Assembly: GCF_037975215.1 (NCBI RefSeq) | Contig: NZ_CP150239.1 | Location: 3,410,001 to 3,474,000, forward strand | Origin: Solibacillus sp. FSL R5-0449 | GTDB lineage: Bacteria > Bacillota > Bacilli > Bacillales_A > Planococcaceae | Reading direction: 5' to 3' | DNA length: 64,000 nt | Shown here: piece by piece, positions 1-7,946 of the stretch | Layout: each line of letters opens with the position of its first letter | How positions within the stretch are numbered: the first letter of the stretch is position 1 | Position numbers and translations under genes: made by a program | The notes under the pieces: model-generated | Database searches by the model: none | Seen by the model: only the letters and a program-made list of their open reading frames with translations | What the model was told of the DNA's origin: nothing

Positions 1-463
1 GGTTACCAACCTTCGTGAACCATATCCGCTTATATTGGCTGATAGTGACTGGTTGTTACGAAGTCCCGATTTGGTAAAGATGCTGAGGGAAAAAAATATT
101 CGAGTCGGTTTGCTTGGTTCCAATAGTGAACAATACGAAGATGAAAATCTATTAAAAAAAGAAATCGCAATCTATGAAAAAACGTTTTACAAAAAACCGC
201 TTTGGTTTGCTACCTCTGATTATAAAGTCGATACTTCCATGCAAACTGCTTTGCATGATCAGGGAATCAACATTGTCGCTCCGACTTATACGTTTCCTAT
301 AGAAGAGAGTAAAATTCCTGAAGGTTCGTTTGTAAGTATTCCTTTGCACCGAGACAAGGAAGTTTCATTTGAAGAAATAAATGAATTTATAAAAGCGCAT
401 AAATTTGTTTCAATTGAACAAAATATATTTGGCTATGAAACTTCTACAAAGCGTTATCCTTAA
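1..463 (+). CDS. PdaB-like polysaccharide deacetylase-family protein, C-terminal part (cut by window start)
   Basis: The reading frame is open to the first base of the window, so the N-terminal part lies outside; the TTG at 35 is internal. The visible ~153 residues align by eye with the second half of the NodB-fold protein PdaB: a D-x-W..R-x-PD-x-V stretch, then an I-x-x-G segment, then an amphipathic helix. Where the family has its R-P-P motif this protein reads W-F-A-T-S-D-Y, so a catalytic arginine seems absent and deacetylase activity is doubtful. In B. subtilis pdaB follows kbaA and gerD, and the same order here supports the call. PdaB acts in spore cortex maturation; a divergent NodB-like protein of unknown activity is the alternative. 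Confidence 0.6.
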   Translation, partial: VTNLREPYPLILADSDWLLRSPDLVKMLREKNIRVGLLGSNSEQYEDENLLKKEIAIYEKTFYKKPLWFATSDYKVDTSMQTALHDQGINIVAPTYTFPIEESKIPEGSFVSIPLHRDKEVSFEEINEFIKAHKFVSIEQNIFGYETSTKRYP

Positions 464-487
464 ACTTTATTATTCTACTATAAAACT

Positions 488-536
488 AAAAAAGGGCTGC
501 CACGAAATTTTTCATTTCTGTGATCGCCCTTTTTTT
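488..536. terminator. Bidirectional terminator between pdaB-like gene and kbaA
   Basis: Arms AAAAAAGGGC (488-497) and GCCCTTTTTTT (526-536) form a stem with A and T tracts on either side, so it can stop transcription from both convergent genes. Its right arm runs into the kbaA stop codon at 535-537. Confidence 0.85.
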
Positions 537-1215
537 ATGCTTTTGTAGTTTTTGTTGTTTCTTTTCGTGCTTTGCGACGCTGCTCCAATCGTTTTCGATC
601 TTCTTCTGATTGTGCATTGTATTTTGGCAACATTAAAATTTGGTATGCATTAACGGCCACTAATGGGAATAATAATAGTGCAACATATACATCAATATTA
701 TCTTGTCTTCCCATTAAAGCGATGATCCACTCCAAAGATGTAATAACAATCATGAAAAATAATGTTGAAATCAACACATGCGGCTTTTGCGTCATTTTGA
801 TTTTTTTAATTGCTGTCCAGACGGCCGCACCGATTAGCACTGCAAGTAAGAAACCATAGAAAATCCAGTCTCCCGCTGCATTAGCTCCTGGTGCAAAACG
901 GAAAACAATAATATCCACTAACACGATAATGATTAATAAAATTTGAATCCAATTCCAAAGTGTTAGCGTTCTAAATATATTGACCCCGACTTGATGTAAT
1001 GTCAAATATGCAAAAAATCCTGCTTGTGCCATTACACTCATTGTCATCCCTAATACGATATTCCAAACTACTGCTGCAAGAAATTCTGAGATTTCTCCAT
1101 TCGCTAAGTATGGCTGGTAAAAGTCCCAACGAATAATTAACGAGGCAGCTGCATTAACTAAACCACCGATTACTAATGCCCAAAAAGCAAACTTCACCCA
1201 GTTCCGTATCGTCAC
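535..1215 (-). CDS. kbaA: KbaA, KinB-signalling activation membrane protein
   Basis: A 226-residue integral membrane protein with six hydrophobic segments and a basic C-terminal tail rich in Arg, Lys and Glu. The start begins with the I-R-N-W-V-K-F stretch that matches KbaA of B. subtilis. In that species KbaA is needed for KinB to feed the phosphorelay that starts sporulation. I chose the GTG at 1215 because a GGGGGA Shine-Dalgarno precedes it by about 5 nt and because the longer in-frame extension (to 1425) would run into gerD on the other strand. It is divergent from gerD, the conserved Bacillus arrangement. Confidence 0.85.
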   Translation of the reverse strand: MTIRNWVKFAFWALVIGGLVNAAASLIIRWDFYQPYLANGEISEFLAAVVWNIVLGMTMSVMAQAGFFAYLTLHQVGVNIFRTLTLWNWIQILLIIIVLVDIIVFRFAPGANAAGDWIFYGFLLAVLIGAAVWTAIKKIKMTQKPHVLISTLFFMIVITSLEWIIALMGRQDNIDVYVALLLFPLVAVNAYQILMLPKYNAQSEEDRKRLEQRRKARKETTKTTKA

Positions 1216-1301
1216 GAACAAATTCCCCCATTTTTTAATATATCTTGTATATTTTATCAATTTGGTATCAAAAAAGCGACCTCTCTTAAAAGATGTTACA
1301 T

Positions 1302-1318
1302 ACAATTTGTAAAATTGT
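1302..1318. promoter_or_regulatory. Perfect dyad in the kbaA-gerD divergent region
   Basis: ACAATTT-GTA-AAATTGT, 7-bp arms with a 3-bp centre, lies between the divergent kbaA and gerD starts. No T tract follows. It could be an operator for a dimeric regulator; the regulator is unknown. Confidence 0.35.
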
Positions 1319-1354
1319 GAACAATAAGCGAAAGCGCATAAATGAAGAAAGGTC

Positions 1355-1975
1355 GTGAGAAAATTGAAACGATTAATCATACTTACCTTTTTCCTCATTC
1401 TCCTTACCGGTTGTAGTGACGCCAAATCGACGACAATGTCTTATGATGAAGTGAAAAAAATCATGGTCGATGCCATTCAAACAGAGGATGGGAAAAAAGC
1501 AATTCGCCAAATGTTTGAAGATAAGAATTTCCGGGAGTTGCTTATTTTAAATACAGAAGAAGTAAAAAAAGCGACCGAGGAGACAATGTTATCAAAAGAG
1601 GCAATGGATTTTTGGATCAAAACATTTGAAGACCCGAAATTCAAAGAAACATTCGCCAAGAGTATGCAGGATCAGCAGGAAGAATTAATGAAAAACCTAC
1701 TGAACGACGCCAGTTACCAAGAAGCTTTAACATCTTTCTTCGGCCAGCCGGATATGCAAAAGCAGCTCGAAAGTATAATGAAAGGTGCCGTCATGCGAAA
1801 AGAGCTGGAAAAAATCGTAATGGAAACAATCGAAAATCCGCTTATGCAAACAAAATGGCAGGATCTTATTAAGAAGAGCGGTGAAGCTTCATCCGAAAAA
1901 GAATCGGGATCTGAATCGGGATCCGGCTCTGAGAAGGAAAGCGGCGGCGGTAAAGAAAGTGGTGGAGAATCATAA
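1355..1975 (+). CDS. gerD: GerD, spore germination lipoprotein
   Basis: A 206-residue lipoprotein precursor: basic N terminus, hydrophobic core and a lipobox L-L-T-G-C with the lipidated Cys at residue 20. The helical body (roughly residues 27-176) is rich in charged residues and M-Q repeats, as in GerD. The last ~30 residues are a Ser/Gly/Glu repeat tail. GerD sits at the spore inner membrane and is needed for clustering and function of Ger nutrient receptors. It is convergent with salA and divergent from kbaA, as in B. subtilis. The start is either GTG 1355 (SD very close) or TTG 1364 (SD GAAAGG about 11 nt upstream); both keep the signal peptide. Confidence 0.9.
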   Translation: MRKLKRLIILTFFLILLTGCSDAKSTTMSYDEVKKIMVDAIQTEDGKKAIRQMFEDKNFRELLILNTEEVKKATEETMLSKEAMDFWIKTFEDPKFKETFAKSMQDQQEELMKNLLNDASYQEALTSFFGQPDMQKQLESIMKGAVMRKELEKIVMETIENPLMQTKWQDLIKKSGEASSEKESGSESGSGSEKESGGGKESGGES

Positions 1976-1978
1976 AAA

Positions 1979-2022
1979 AACAACCAGTCGTCTCAATCGG
2001 GACAACTGGTTGTTCTTTTTTT
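1979..2022. terminator. Bidirectional terminator between gerD and salA
   Basis: Perfect arms AACAACCAGT (1979-1988) and ACTGGTTGTT (2005-2014), flanked by an A tract on the left and a T tract on the right, between convergent genes. Confidence 0.9.
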
Positions 2023-3076
2023 ATTTTTTTAACTCTGAAATGATTTCTTCAGCGATTTGCAAATAGATTTTACCTGTCGGGTGACTTTCTGCATAGATAG
2101 ATGGCGCAAAATCTTCCTCTGTCCAATCTGGTTGTCCTAACGGAATTTGACCAAGTAATTTTGTGCGCAGTTCATCAGCCAGCTTTGGACCGCCACCTTG
2201 ACCAAATACGAATTCTTTTTCCCCTGATTTGCTTTCATACCAAGCCATATTCTCAATAACACCAAGGATTTCATGATTTGTCTGTAATGCCATCGCACCT
2301 GCACGGGCTGCTACGAAAGCGGCTGTCGGGTGAGGTGTTGTTACAACAATCTCTTTTGAAGACGGCAGCATTTGGTGAATGTCCAGAGCTACGTCTCCTG
2401 TTCCTGGTGGTAAATCCAATAGTAAGTAGTCTAAATCGCCCCACTCTACATCACGGAAGAACTGGTCCAATACTTTCCCAAGCATCGGTCCGCGCCAAAC
2501 GATTGGTGCATTGTTTTCAACGAAGAATCCCATAGAGATAACTTTTACACCAAGACGCTCTACTGGGTAAATACGGTCATCTTTTACGACCGGCATTTCT
2601 GTAACACCCATCATGTCCGGTACAGAGAAACCATAAATATCAGCATCAATTAAACCGACTTTTTTGCCTAGGCGAGCAAGTGCAACTGCCATATTTACAG
2701 ATACCGTAGATTTCCCTACTCCGCCTTTACCTGATGCAATTGAAATAAATTGTACGCTTGATAATGGTGATAAAATATCTTGTGCTTCCGATTCCGTCGC
2801 TTGTCCACGGAATGACTGCAGTACTTCTGCCGGCAGCTCTTCAAAACGAATTCCAACTGAAGCTGCGCCATTTTCCTTTAACACTTCAACAATTTTCATT
2901 TGAAGTGTCATTTGTTCAGGCGTATTAGTTTTTGCGATTGCAATACGAACACTCACATGCGCTTTTTCTGCTTTAATCGAAACGTTTGTTACACCTTTTG
3001 TTTCTGCTAGTGATTTATGTAAAAACGGATCTTGTAGTTCTCCTAATAGTTCTCGGACTTGTTCCTCATTTAACAT
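2021..3076 (-). CDS. salA: SalA/Mrp-family P-loop ATPase
   Basis: 351 residues: an N-terminal MIP18/DUF59-like domain (1-80) and a deviant Walker A GKGGVGKST at 116-124, followed by ParA/MinD-type DxxGxxxP features. Mrp proteins are iron-sulfur carriers, but the C-terminal CxxC they use is absent: the segment reads E-S-K-S-G-E-K. This matches SalA of B. subtilis, known as a regulator of scoC and of exoprotease production. The ATG at 3076 has a GGGGAG ribosome site 8 nt upstream; the GTG 9 nt further out overlaps that site and was rejected. The neighbours cwlD and gerD reproduce the Bacillus order. Confidence 0.9.
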   Translation of the reverse strand: MLNEEQVRELLGELQDPFLHKSLAETKGVTNVSIKAEKAHVSVRIAIAKTNTPEQMTLQMKIVEVLKENGAASVGIRFEELPAEVLQSFRGQATESEAQDILSPLSSVQFISIASGKGGVGKSTVSVNMAVALARLGKKVGLIDADIYGFSVPDMMGVTEMPVVKDDRIYPVERLGVKVISMGFFVENNAPIVWRGPMLGKVLDQFFRDVEWGDLDYLLLDLPPGTGDVALDIHQMLPSSKEIVVTTPHPTAAFVAARAGAMALQTNHEILGVIENMAWYESKSGEKEFVFGQGGGPKLADELRTKLLGQIPLGQPDWTEEDFAPSIYAESHPTGKIYLQIAEEIISELKK

Positions 3077-3149
3077 ATCAAACACTCCCCTGAATGAAAT
3101 TACATTTGTTAGTATATCATAATCGATTCGTATTGTTATTACATGTTGC

Positions 3150-3872
3150 CTACTCGTATTTTACGTGAATATAATTTTCAATGCCACGTGCAATTGCAAA
3201 TGCCATTTTTTCCTGATAGCTGTCATTTGCCAGCAAATCACGCTCTTCCTCATTACTTAAAAAACCTGTTTCAACTAATACAGCCGGTTTTTCAATTTTC
3301 TTTAATAAATAAACATTTTTAATTGCCAGTGCTTCGCGTTCCGTATTTTCCATCGTCTCTCGAATTGATTGCTGAACTGCCTGTGCAAGTGCCGCACTTT
3401 TTTCATGTCCAGTCTGATGGTAAAACACTTGGGCGCCTCTCCACTTGCTATTTGGTATTGCATTTGCATGAATCGTAATGAATAGATCCGGTTCATGTGA
3501 TTCTACTAACGTTTCACGTAAAAAAATGTCCTGTTTTTTACGCTCACGAAGTGTTGGAAATGTCTCACTTGGTGCATGTTCACTCAGTACATCCCCATCT
3601 GTGGAACGTGTTAATACTACCTCTGCTCCCAAACGTGTCAATTGACGAGCTACTTTTTTTGTAATTGCCAATGTCACATCTTTTTCGATCACCTCTCCAT
3701 TTGAAGCACCACCATCAACTCCTCCATGACCAGCATCTAATACAATTTTTACCCCACCTAATGGCTCGGGTAAAAAAAATCGCCGGTCGGATGCGTTCGT
3801 TTCATATACAACGACAAGCATCGAACAAAAAATTACGAATATGAGTGCAAGCCAACGTCTCAAAAAAAACAC
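3150..3872 (-). CDS. cwlD: CwlD, N-acetylmuramoyl-L-alanine amidase
   Basis: 240 residues with an N-terminal membrane anchor (about 5-24) and an Amidase_3 domain. Zinc ligands are visible: His49 in D-A-G-H-G-G, Glu63, and the His of I-T-I-H-A-N-A; the catalytic Glu is in V-L-V-E-T-G-F. CwlD removes peptide side chains from muramic acid, the first step to muramic-delta-lactam in the spore cortex, acting with PdaA. It lies directly upstream of salA. The start is unclear: GTG 3872 is the last codon of an upstream terminator stem, with AAGGA only 2 nt away, while TTG 3863 has a more normal ~10-nt spacing. Either leaves the domain intact. Confidence 0.9.
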   Translation of the reverse strand: MFFLRRWLALIFVIFCSMLVVVYETNASDRRFFLPEPLGGVKIVLDAGHGGVDGGASNGEVIEKDVTLAITKKVARQLTRLGAEVVLTRSTDGDVLSEHAPSETFPTLRERKKQDIFLRETLVESHEPDLFITIHANAIPNSKWRGAQVFYHQTGHEKSAALAQAVQQSIRETMENTEREALAIKNVYLLKKIEKPAVLVETGFLSNEEERDLLANDSYQEKMAFAIARGIENYIHVKYE

Positions 3873-3907
3873 CGTCCTTTTTGCCTACTATACGCAAAAG
3901 GACGGTG
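3862..3907 (-). terminator. Terminator of ABC exporter operon, overlapping cwlD initiation site
   Basis: On the minus strand, arms at 3907-3894 and 3884-3870 (CACCGTCC... with GGACGGTG) form a 14-bp stem with one bulge, followed by eight T residues (3869-3862). The 3' arm carries the AAGGA ribosome site and the GTG start codon of cwlD. Confidence 0.85.
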
Positions 3908-3921
3908 GAATATTCACCTTA

Positions 3922-5730
3922 TCATTGAGACAAAAGCTGACGCTGTAATGTTGCATAAAAACCTTGTTCATTCATTAAAGAGTCATGAGTTCCTTGTTCT
4001 GAAATCCGCCCATCTTTAATGACAAGGATCTGGTCTGCATTTTCAATCGTTTTAAGACGGTGTGCAATCACAAAGCTCGTACGCCCTTCCATCAAATTGT
4101 TCAAGCCTTTTTGAATATGCACTTCTGTCATTGTATCAACACTTGAAGTTGCTTCATCCAAGATTAAGATGTCGGGATCTTCTAGAATTGCGCGGGCAAT
4201 CGCTATAAGCTGACGCTGCCCCTGACTTAAATTTAAGCCCCCGCTTGTCAGTACAGTATCGTACTGCTCAGGCAAATACTTGATAAAATTATGTGCATAT
4301 GCAATTTTTGCTGCCTGTTCAACCTCATCATCTGTTGCATCGAGCTTACCGAAACGGATATTTTCACGTACTGTTCCTGAAAACAGGTATGTATCCTGCA
4401 GTACGACTCCGACATGATCTCGCACATTCGACATCTTATAATGTTGAATTGGTTCACCGTCCAATAAGATCCGGCCACCTGTCGCATCATAAAAGCGGGT
4501 TAACAGCTGAATGATTGTCGTCTTCCCTGAACCAGTCGGACCAACAATGGCAATTGTCTCTCCTGCTTTTGCTTCAAAATCGATTCCGTGTAATACTGTC
4601 TTGCCCGTTTCATAAGCAAACTGAACTTTTTCGAACTTAACATTTCCACTAAACTGTTTCTTAGCTTTTGCATTTTCAATATCCGCTACTTCTTTTGCTT
4701 CATCCAGCACTTCAAAAACACGTTCTGAACCAGCAATAGCCGATTGGAACGTATTGAGCAAGTTCGATAGCTGATTGATCGGTCGGAAAAACTGTCGGGT
4801 ATACGTAACAAATGATGCGATTACACCGATTGTTAGTCCGCTTGTTACTGCCATGATTGCACCGGCGCCTATTACAAGACTTAAACCTAAATTGTTCATG
4901 AAGTTATTGATTGGACCCATGAAGCCGGAAATTATATCGGCTCGCATTGCCGAACCGCGCAATCGCTCATTGGCCTCTTTAAACTCAGCAAGCGTTGATT
5001 TTTCCTGACCGAAAAGCGTAATAATATCCGCGTTTGAAATGGTTTCTTCAATATACCCATTTAAATTGCCCAAATCCCGTTGACGTGCCTTATAGTTCAC
5101 ACTGCTTCGTTTAATAATCTGCTTTGTCGCATAAACGATGAGCGGAATAATAATGAGCGTAACAAGCGCTAATCGCCAATCTAAATAAAAGAGGGCAAAG
5201 GCCGTTCCGACAATCGTTAAGAAACTTGAAACGATTTGAATGACACTCTGTGACAAAGCGGCATTTAAGTTTTCGATGTCATTTGTCATCCGGCTCATTA
5301 AATCGCCCTGCTGTCTTTTGTCGTAAAAGGCGAGCGGCAATGACTGATACTGTTCAAACAATTGTTGTCGCAACCTGCGAATCGTCTTTTGTGAAACACG
5401 AATCATGACAAAGGTTTGAAGCCAAGTCAGTAACGATGACGCGATATAGACGCCGGCTAAAATAAGGGCCATCCGAATCGCACCTGGAACATCGAGCTTC
5501 ACAATATAATCATCGATTGTTCTCCCGATCAGAAATGGGCCGACTAAGCTTAGCAATGTACTAATAATAACGAAAATGACAACACTGATCAGTTCTACCT
5601 TTTGTATGCGTAAATAGCTCCAAATACGCAGCAGTGTTTCTTTTTGATTTTTCGGCTTCACAACCGGACCTGTAAAGCGACCACCTGGATGCCTCATTGG
5701 TGTAGGCGGTTCCCCTTGATGTTTATTCAC
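3922..5730 (-). CDS. ABC exporter subunit with canonical ATPase site (YfiC-like)
   Basis: 602-residue fused exporter half: cytoplasmic N terminus (1-40), six-helix transmembrane domain (about 45-330), then the nucleotide-binding domain. Walker A GPTGSGKT at 397-404, Walker B with catalytic Glu526, switch His557. The signature is LSQGQ (501-505) rather than LSGGQ. Sizes and pairing resemble B. subtilis YfiB (about 573) and YfiC (about 604). It overlaps the stop of the preceding subunit by 8 bp, implying coupled translation and a heterodimer. The cargo is unknown; multidrug or lipid-like substrates are usual for the family. Confidence 0.9.
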   Translation of the reverse strand: MNKHQGEPPTPMRHPGGRFTGPVVKPKNQKETLLRIWSYLRIQKVELISVVIFVIISTLLSLVGPFLIGRTIDDYIVKLDVPGAIRMALILAGVYIASSLLTWLQTFVMIRVSQKTIRRLRQQLFEQYQSLPLAFYDKRQQGDLMSRMTNDIENLNAALSQSVIQIVSSFLTIVGTAFALFYLDWRLALVTLIIIPLIVYATKQIIKRSSVNYKARQRDLGNLNGYIEETISNADIITLFGQEKSTLAEFKEANERLRGSAMRADIISGFMGPINNFMNNLGLSLVIGAGAIMAVTSGLTIGVIASFVTYTRQFFRPINQLSNLLNTFQSAIAGSERVFEVLDEAKEVADIENAKAKKQFSGNVKFEKVQFAYETGKTVLHGIDFEAKAGETIAIVGPTGSGKTTIIQLLTRFYDATGGRILLDGEPIQHYKMSNVRDHVGVVLQDTYLFSGTVRENIRFGKLDATDDEVEQAAKIAYAHNFIKYLPEQYDTVLTSGGLNLSQGQRQLIAIARAILEDPDILILDEATSSVDTMTEVHIQKGLNNLMEGRTSFVIAHRLKTIENADQILVIKDGRISEQGTHDSLMNEQGFYATLQRQLLSQ

Positions 5731-7462
5731 TTAAGGTCACCCCTTTTTCTGCCTGTGTTTTCGCCATCTCTTGGTATAATGGACTTTCCTGCAATAATTG
5801 CTCATGTGTCCCTGCTGCGGCAATTTTTCCGTCATCCATTACGAGTATTTGATCGGCATGACGAATTGAAGAGATTTTAGATGAGACAATCACTTTTGTG
5901 GCATTACTAAATTGTTCTTCAATCGCCCGTTGAATCGTTTTTTCAGAAATACTGTCAACCGCACTTGTCACATCATCCAAAATCAAAATACTTGGTTTAC
6001 GGATAAATGACCGCGCCATTGCCAAACGCTGCTTTTGCCCGCCTGATAAGTTTGTTGCCCCTTGTGTGAGCAAGTGGTCTGTCCCTGCATCCAGTTTATC
6101 GACAAACTCCTTGGCGTTTGCTGATTGCAATGCCTGCAAAATTTCCTCTGTAGTTGCACCGGTTTTGCCATAGCGTAAGTTGTCGGCAATCGTTTTCGAA
6201 AACAGTGTAGCTTTTTGTGGCGCAAAACCGATTGACTGGCGTAAATGTTCCAATGAATAGTTCCCGATCGGTAGCCCATCAATTTTTACTACACCACTGT
6301 CAGGATCAAACAGGCGCGGAATCATTTTAACTAATGTCGATTTCCCGCTTCCTGTCATTCCGATAATGCCGAGGGTTTCTCCCGCATTCACGTCGAAGCT
6401 AATATTTTTCAATACCGATTCTGTTTCTTTTAAATAGGAGAAGCTTACATTTTCGAAACTTATACTTCCTTGAATTTCTTTTCCCACCGGTTTTGAAGGA
6501 CCCGTTAAGTCTGTTGTCTCTTCCAGCACTTCTACGATTCGCCCCGCGCTTGGTATTGCACGTGCCAGCTGTACAAGTACCATCGAAGAACTCATCAGCC
6601 CCTGCATGACCATCATTAAATAGTTGATAAAGGCCAGAATAACCCCAACTTGTAACGTATTGTTGTCTACTTTGATCGCACCCATCCAAAGTGCTGCTAC
6701 TATACCTAAGTTCACGACAAACATTGTAAGCGGTGCAAGTACGCCTATAATTTGATCAGCTGCCATACTGCGCTTCATCAGTTGTGTGTTTACTCCGGTA
6801 AACTGCTCGATCTGATGATTTTTCCGGTTGTAAGCCTTAATGACCCGAATACCTGCCAAGTTTTCCTGGACTTTCGTATTTACTACGTCGACAACCTTTT
6901 GCACTTTATGAAAAAGCTTGCCTGATAGTGCCGTAAAGTAGTACATGCAAAATGCCAAAATCGGCACAACGACCAACAAAATCGGAAATAATTCGCGCGC
7001 TGTAATAAAGACAATGACGATGGCCCCGATAAACATCATCGGTCCACGGACAAATATTTTTAATAACATCGTCAGTGCACGCTGAAGCATTTCCATATCA
7101 CTCGTTAAATTCGTAACAAGCTTTCCGAGCGTAAATTTATCTTTACTGCTATTTGAAAAATACGTAATCGTTTCATATAAATCGAGACGTAGATCGGTTG
7201 AAAAGTTAACAGCCGTCCGTGACGCATAAATCGAACACCCTACACCTCCGATTAAACCGATTAAAGATGTCGCTATCATTAAGCCAAACATTTTCACAAT
7301 ATATGACGTATCATTTTGAGCAATCCCATCGTCGATAATATGCTGTAATATTGTAGGCTGCAGTAAATCCATGCTTACCTCAATAACCATCATTACGGGA
7401 GCGATGATCGCAAATAATATATATGGCTTAATATATTTTGAGAGTTTCCATACTGCTTGCAT
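5723..7462 (-). CDS. ABC exporter subunit with degenerate ATPase site (YfiB-like)
   Basis: 579 residues with six transmembrane helices (about 15-310) and a C-terminal nucleotide-binding domain. Walker A GMTGSGKST is at 368-376 and the signature LSGGQ at 472-476. The residue after the Walker B Asp is Asp497 instead of the catalytic Glu, and the switch His is Ser528. Together with the partner's LSQGQ signature, this makes one of the two composite ATP sites non-consensus, as known for TM287/288, LmrCD and BmrCD. Good ribosome site AAGGAAG upstream. First exporter gene of a three-gene operon. Confidence 0.9.
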   Translation of the reverse strand: MQAVWKLSKYIKPYILFAIIAPVMMVIEVSMDLLQPTILQHIIDDGIAQNDTSYIVKMFGLMIATSLIGLIGGVGCSIYASRTAVNFSTDLRLDLYETITYFSNSSKDKFTLGKLVTNLTSDMEMLQRALTMLLKIFVRGPMMFIGAIVIVFITARELFPILLVVVPILAFCMYYFTALSGKLFHKVQKVVDVVNTKVQENLAGIRVIKAYNRKNHQIEQFTGVNTQLMKRSMAADQIIGVLAPLTMFVVNLGIVAALWMGAIKVDNNTLQVGVILAFINYLMMVMQGLMSSSMVLVQLARAIPSAGRIVEVLEETTDLTGPSKPVGKEIQGSISFENVSFSYLKETESVLKNISFDVNAGETLGIIGMTGSGKSTLVKMIPRLFDPDSGVVKIDGLPIGNYSLEHLRQSIGFAPQKATLFSKTIADNLRYGKTGATTEEILQALQSANAKEFVDKLDAGTDHLLTQGATNLSGGQKQRLAMARSFIRKPSILILDDVTSAVDSISEKTIQRAIEEQFSNATKVIVSSKISSIRHADQILVMDDGKIAAAGTHEQLLQESPLYQEMAKTQAEKGVTLSE

Positions 7463-7494
7463 TAAACAAGTTCACTTCCTTATGTTGTGAAAAA

Positions 7495-7779
7495 TTAATC
7501 CTCTTCTGTTGGCTTTGTTTCTTCCAACAGTTCATTTAATTGGAACAACCCTACAAAATCATTCATAATTGCTTCAGTCGCTTTCAGTTCTCCTGCAATG
7601 ACAGAATGAATCGACTGCAATTCCGTAGACTCCAGCTGTTGTTTCAAAGTTGAACGCTTCATTTCGAGTTGGCGGTAAAACTCCAATGCACGCCCACGAC
7701 GGAAAGTTTGGGCACCCTTTGGACGGCGAATACTATGTTCTCCTTCTCCTCGGTGTCTCCTTCTACCTTCTGATTTCAA
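7495..7779 (-). CDS. Small basic protein of unknown function preceding the ABC exporter
   Basis: 94 residues; I do not recognise a named family with certainty. The N-terminal third is strongly basic (Arg/Lys/Gly) with R-R-G-R-A-L-E-F, then a helical region with K-R-x-T-L-K-Q-Q-L and G-E-L-K-A-T-E, then an acidic tail. No membrane segment or cysteine. The TTG at 7779 is preferred because GGGGTGAT lies 4-5 nt upstream; a GTG at 7788 overlaps that site. It is 32 bp upstream of the exporter pair on the same strand, so it is probably co-transcribed. A nucleic-acid-binding role is a guess from the charge only. Confidence 0.7.
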   Translation of the reverse strand: MKSEGRRRHRGEGEHSIRRPKGAQTFRRGRALEFYRQLEMKRSTLKQQLESTELQSIHSVIAGELKATEAIMNDFVGLFQLNELLEETKPTEED

Positions 7780-7803
7780 ATTTATCACCCCATCCCTTTT
7801 GAA

Positions 7804-7826
7804 TACTATCGTATACTATTGTATAC
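7804..7826. promoter_or_regulatory. Tandem repeat of GTATAC palindromes upstream of exporter operon
   Basis: Two near-identical 10-bp units (ACTATCGTAT, ACTATTGTAT) in direct repeat, each creating a GTATAC palindrome, 25-47 bp upstream of the small gene at 7779. The arrangement looks like an operator or overlaps the promoter. Confidence 0.45.
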
Positions 7827-7844
7827 AAAAGTAACACTCCCGGT

Positions 7845-7870
7845 AAAGTACTCAGGAGAAGTACTTTTTT
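7845..7870 (+). other. Hairpin with T tract upstream of the C45 gene
   Basis: Perfect 8-bp arms AAAGTACT (7845-7852) and AGTACTTT (7860-7867), 7-nt loop and a run of T. It resembles a weak terminator reading rightwards and isolates the divergent promoters. A possible promoter for the gene at 7947 (TTGTTT, 16 bp, TACTAT) follows. Confidence 0.4.
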
Positions 7871-7946
7871 CAAACCGTTTTATTTTGTTTGCTCTTTAAA
7901 TATCGTTACTATAAAACAAACAGTTTCATTAAAGGGGTACATAAAA

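Noticed and set aside
1216-1425. N-terminal extension of kbaA to 1425
   Set aside because: It would overlap the gerD start region on the other strand and lacks a ribosome site; the GTG at 1215 has a good one and matches KbaA.
1714-1983. Proline/serine-rich frame antisense to the gerD tail
   Set aside because: It is the complement of the Ser/Gly/Glu repeat of GerD and has no initiation signal.
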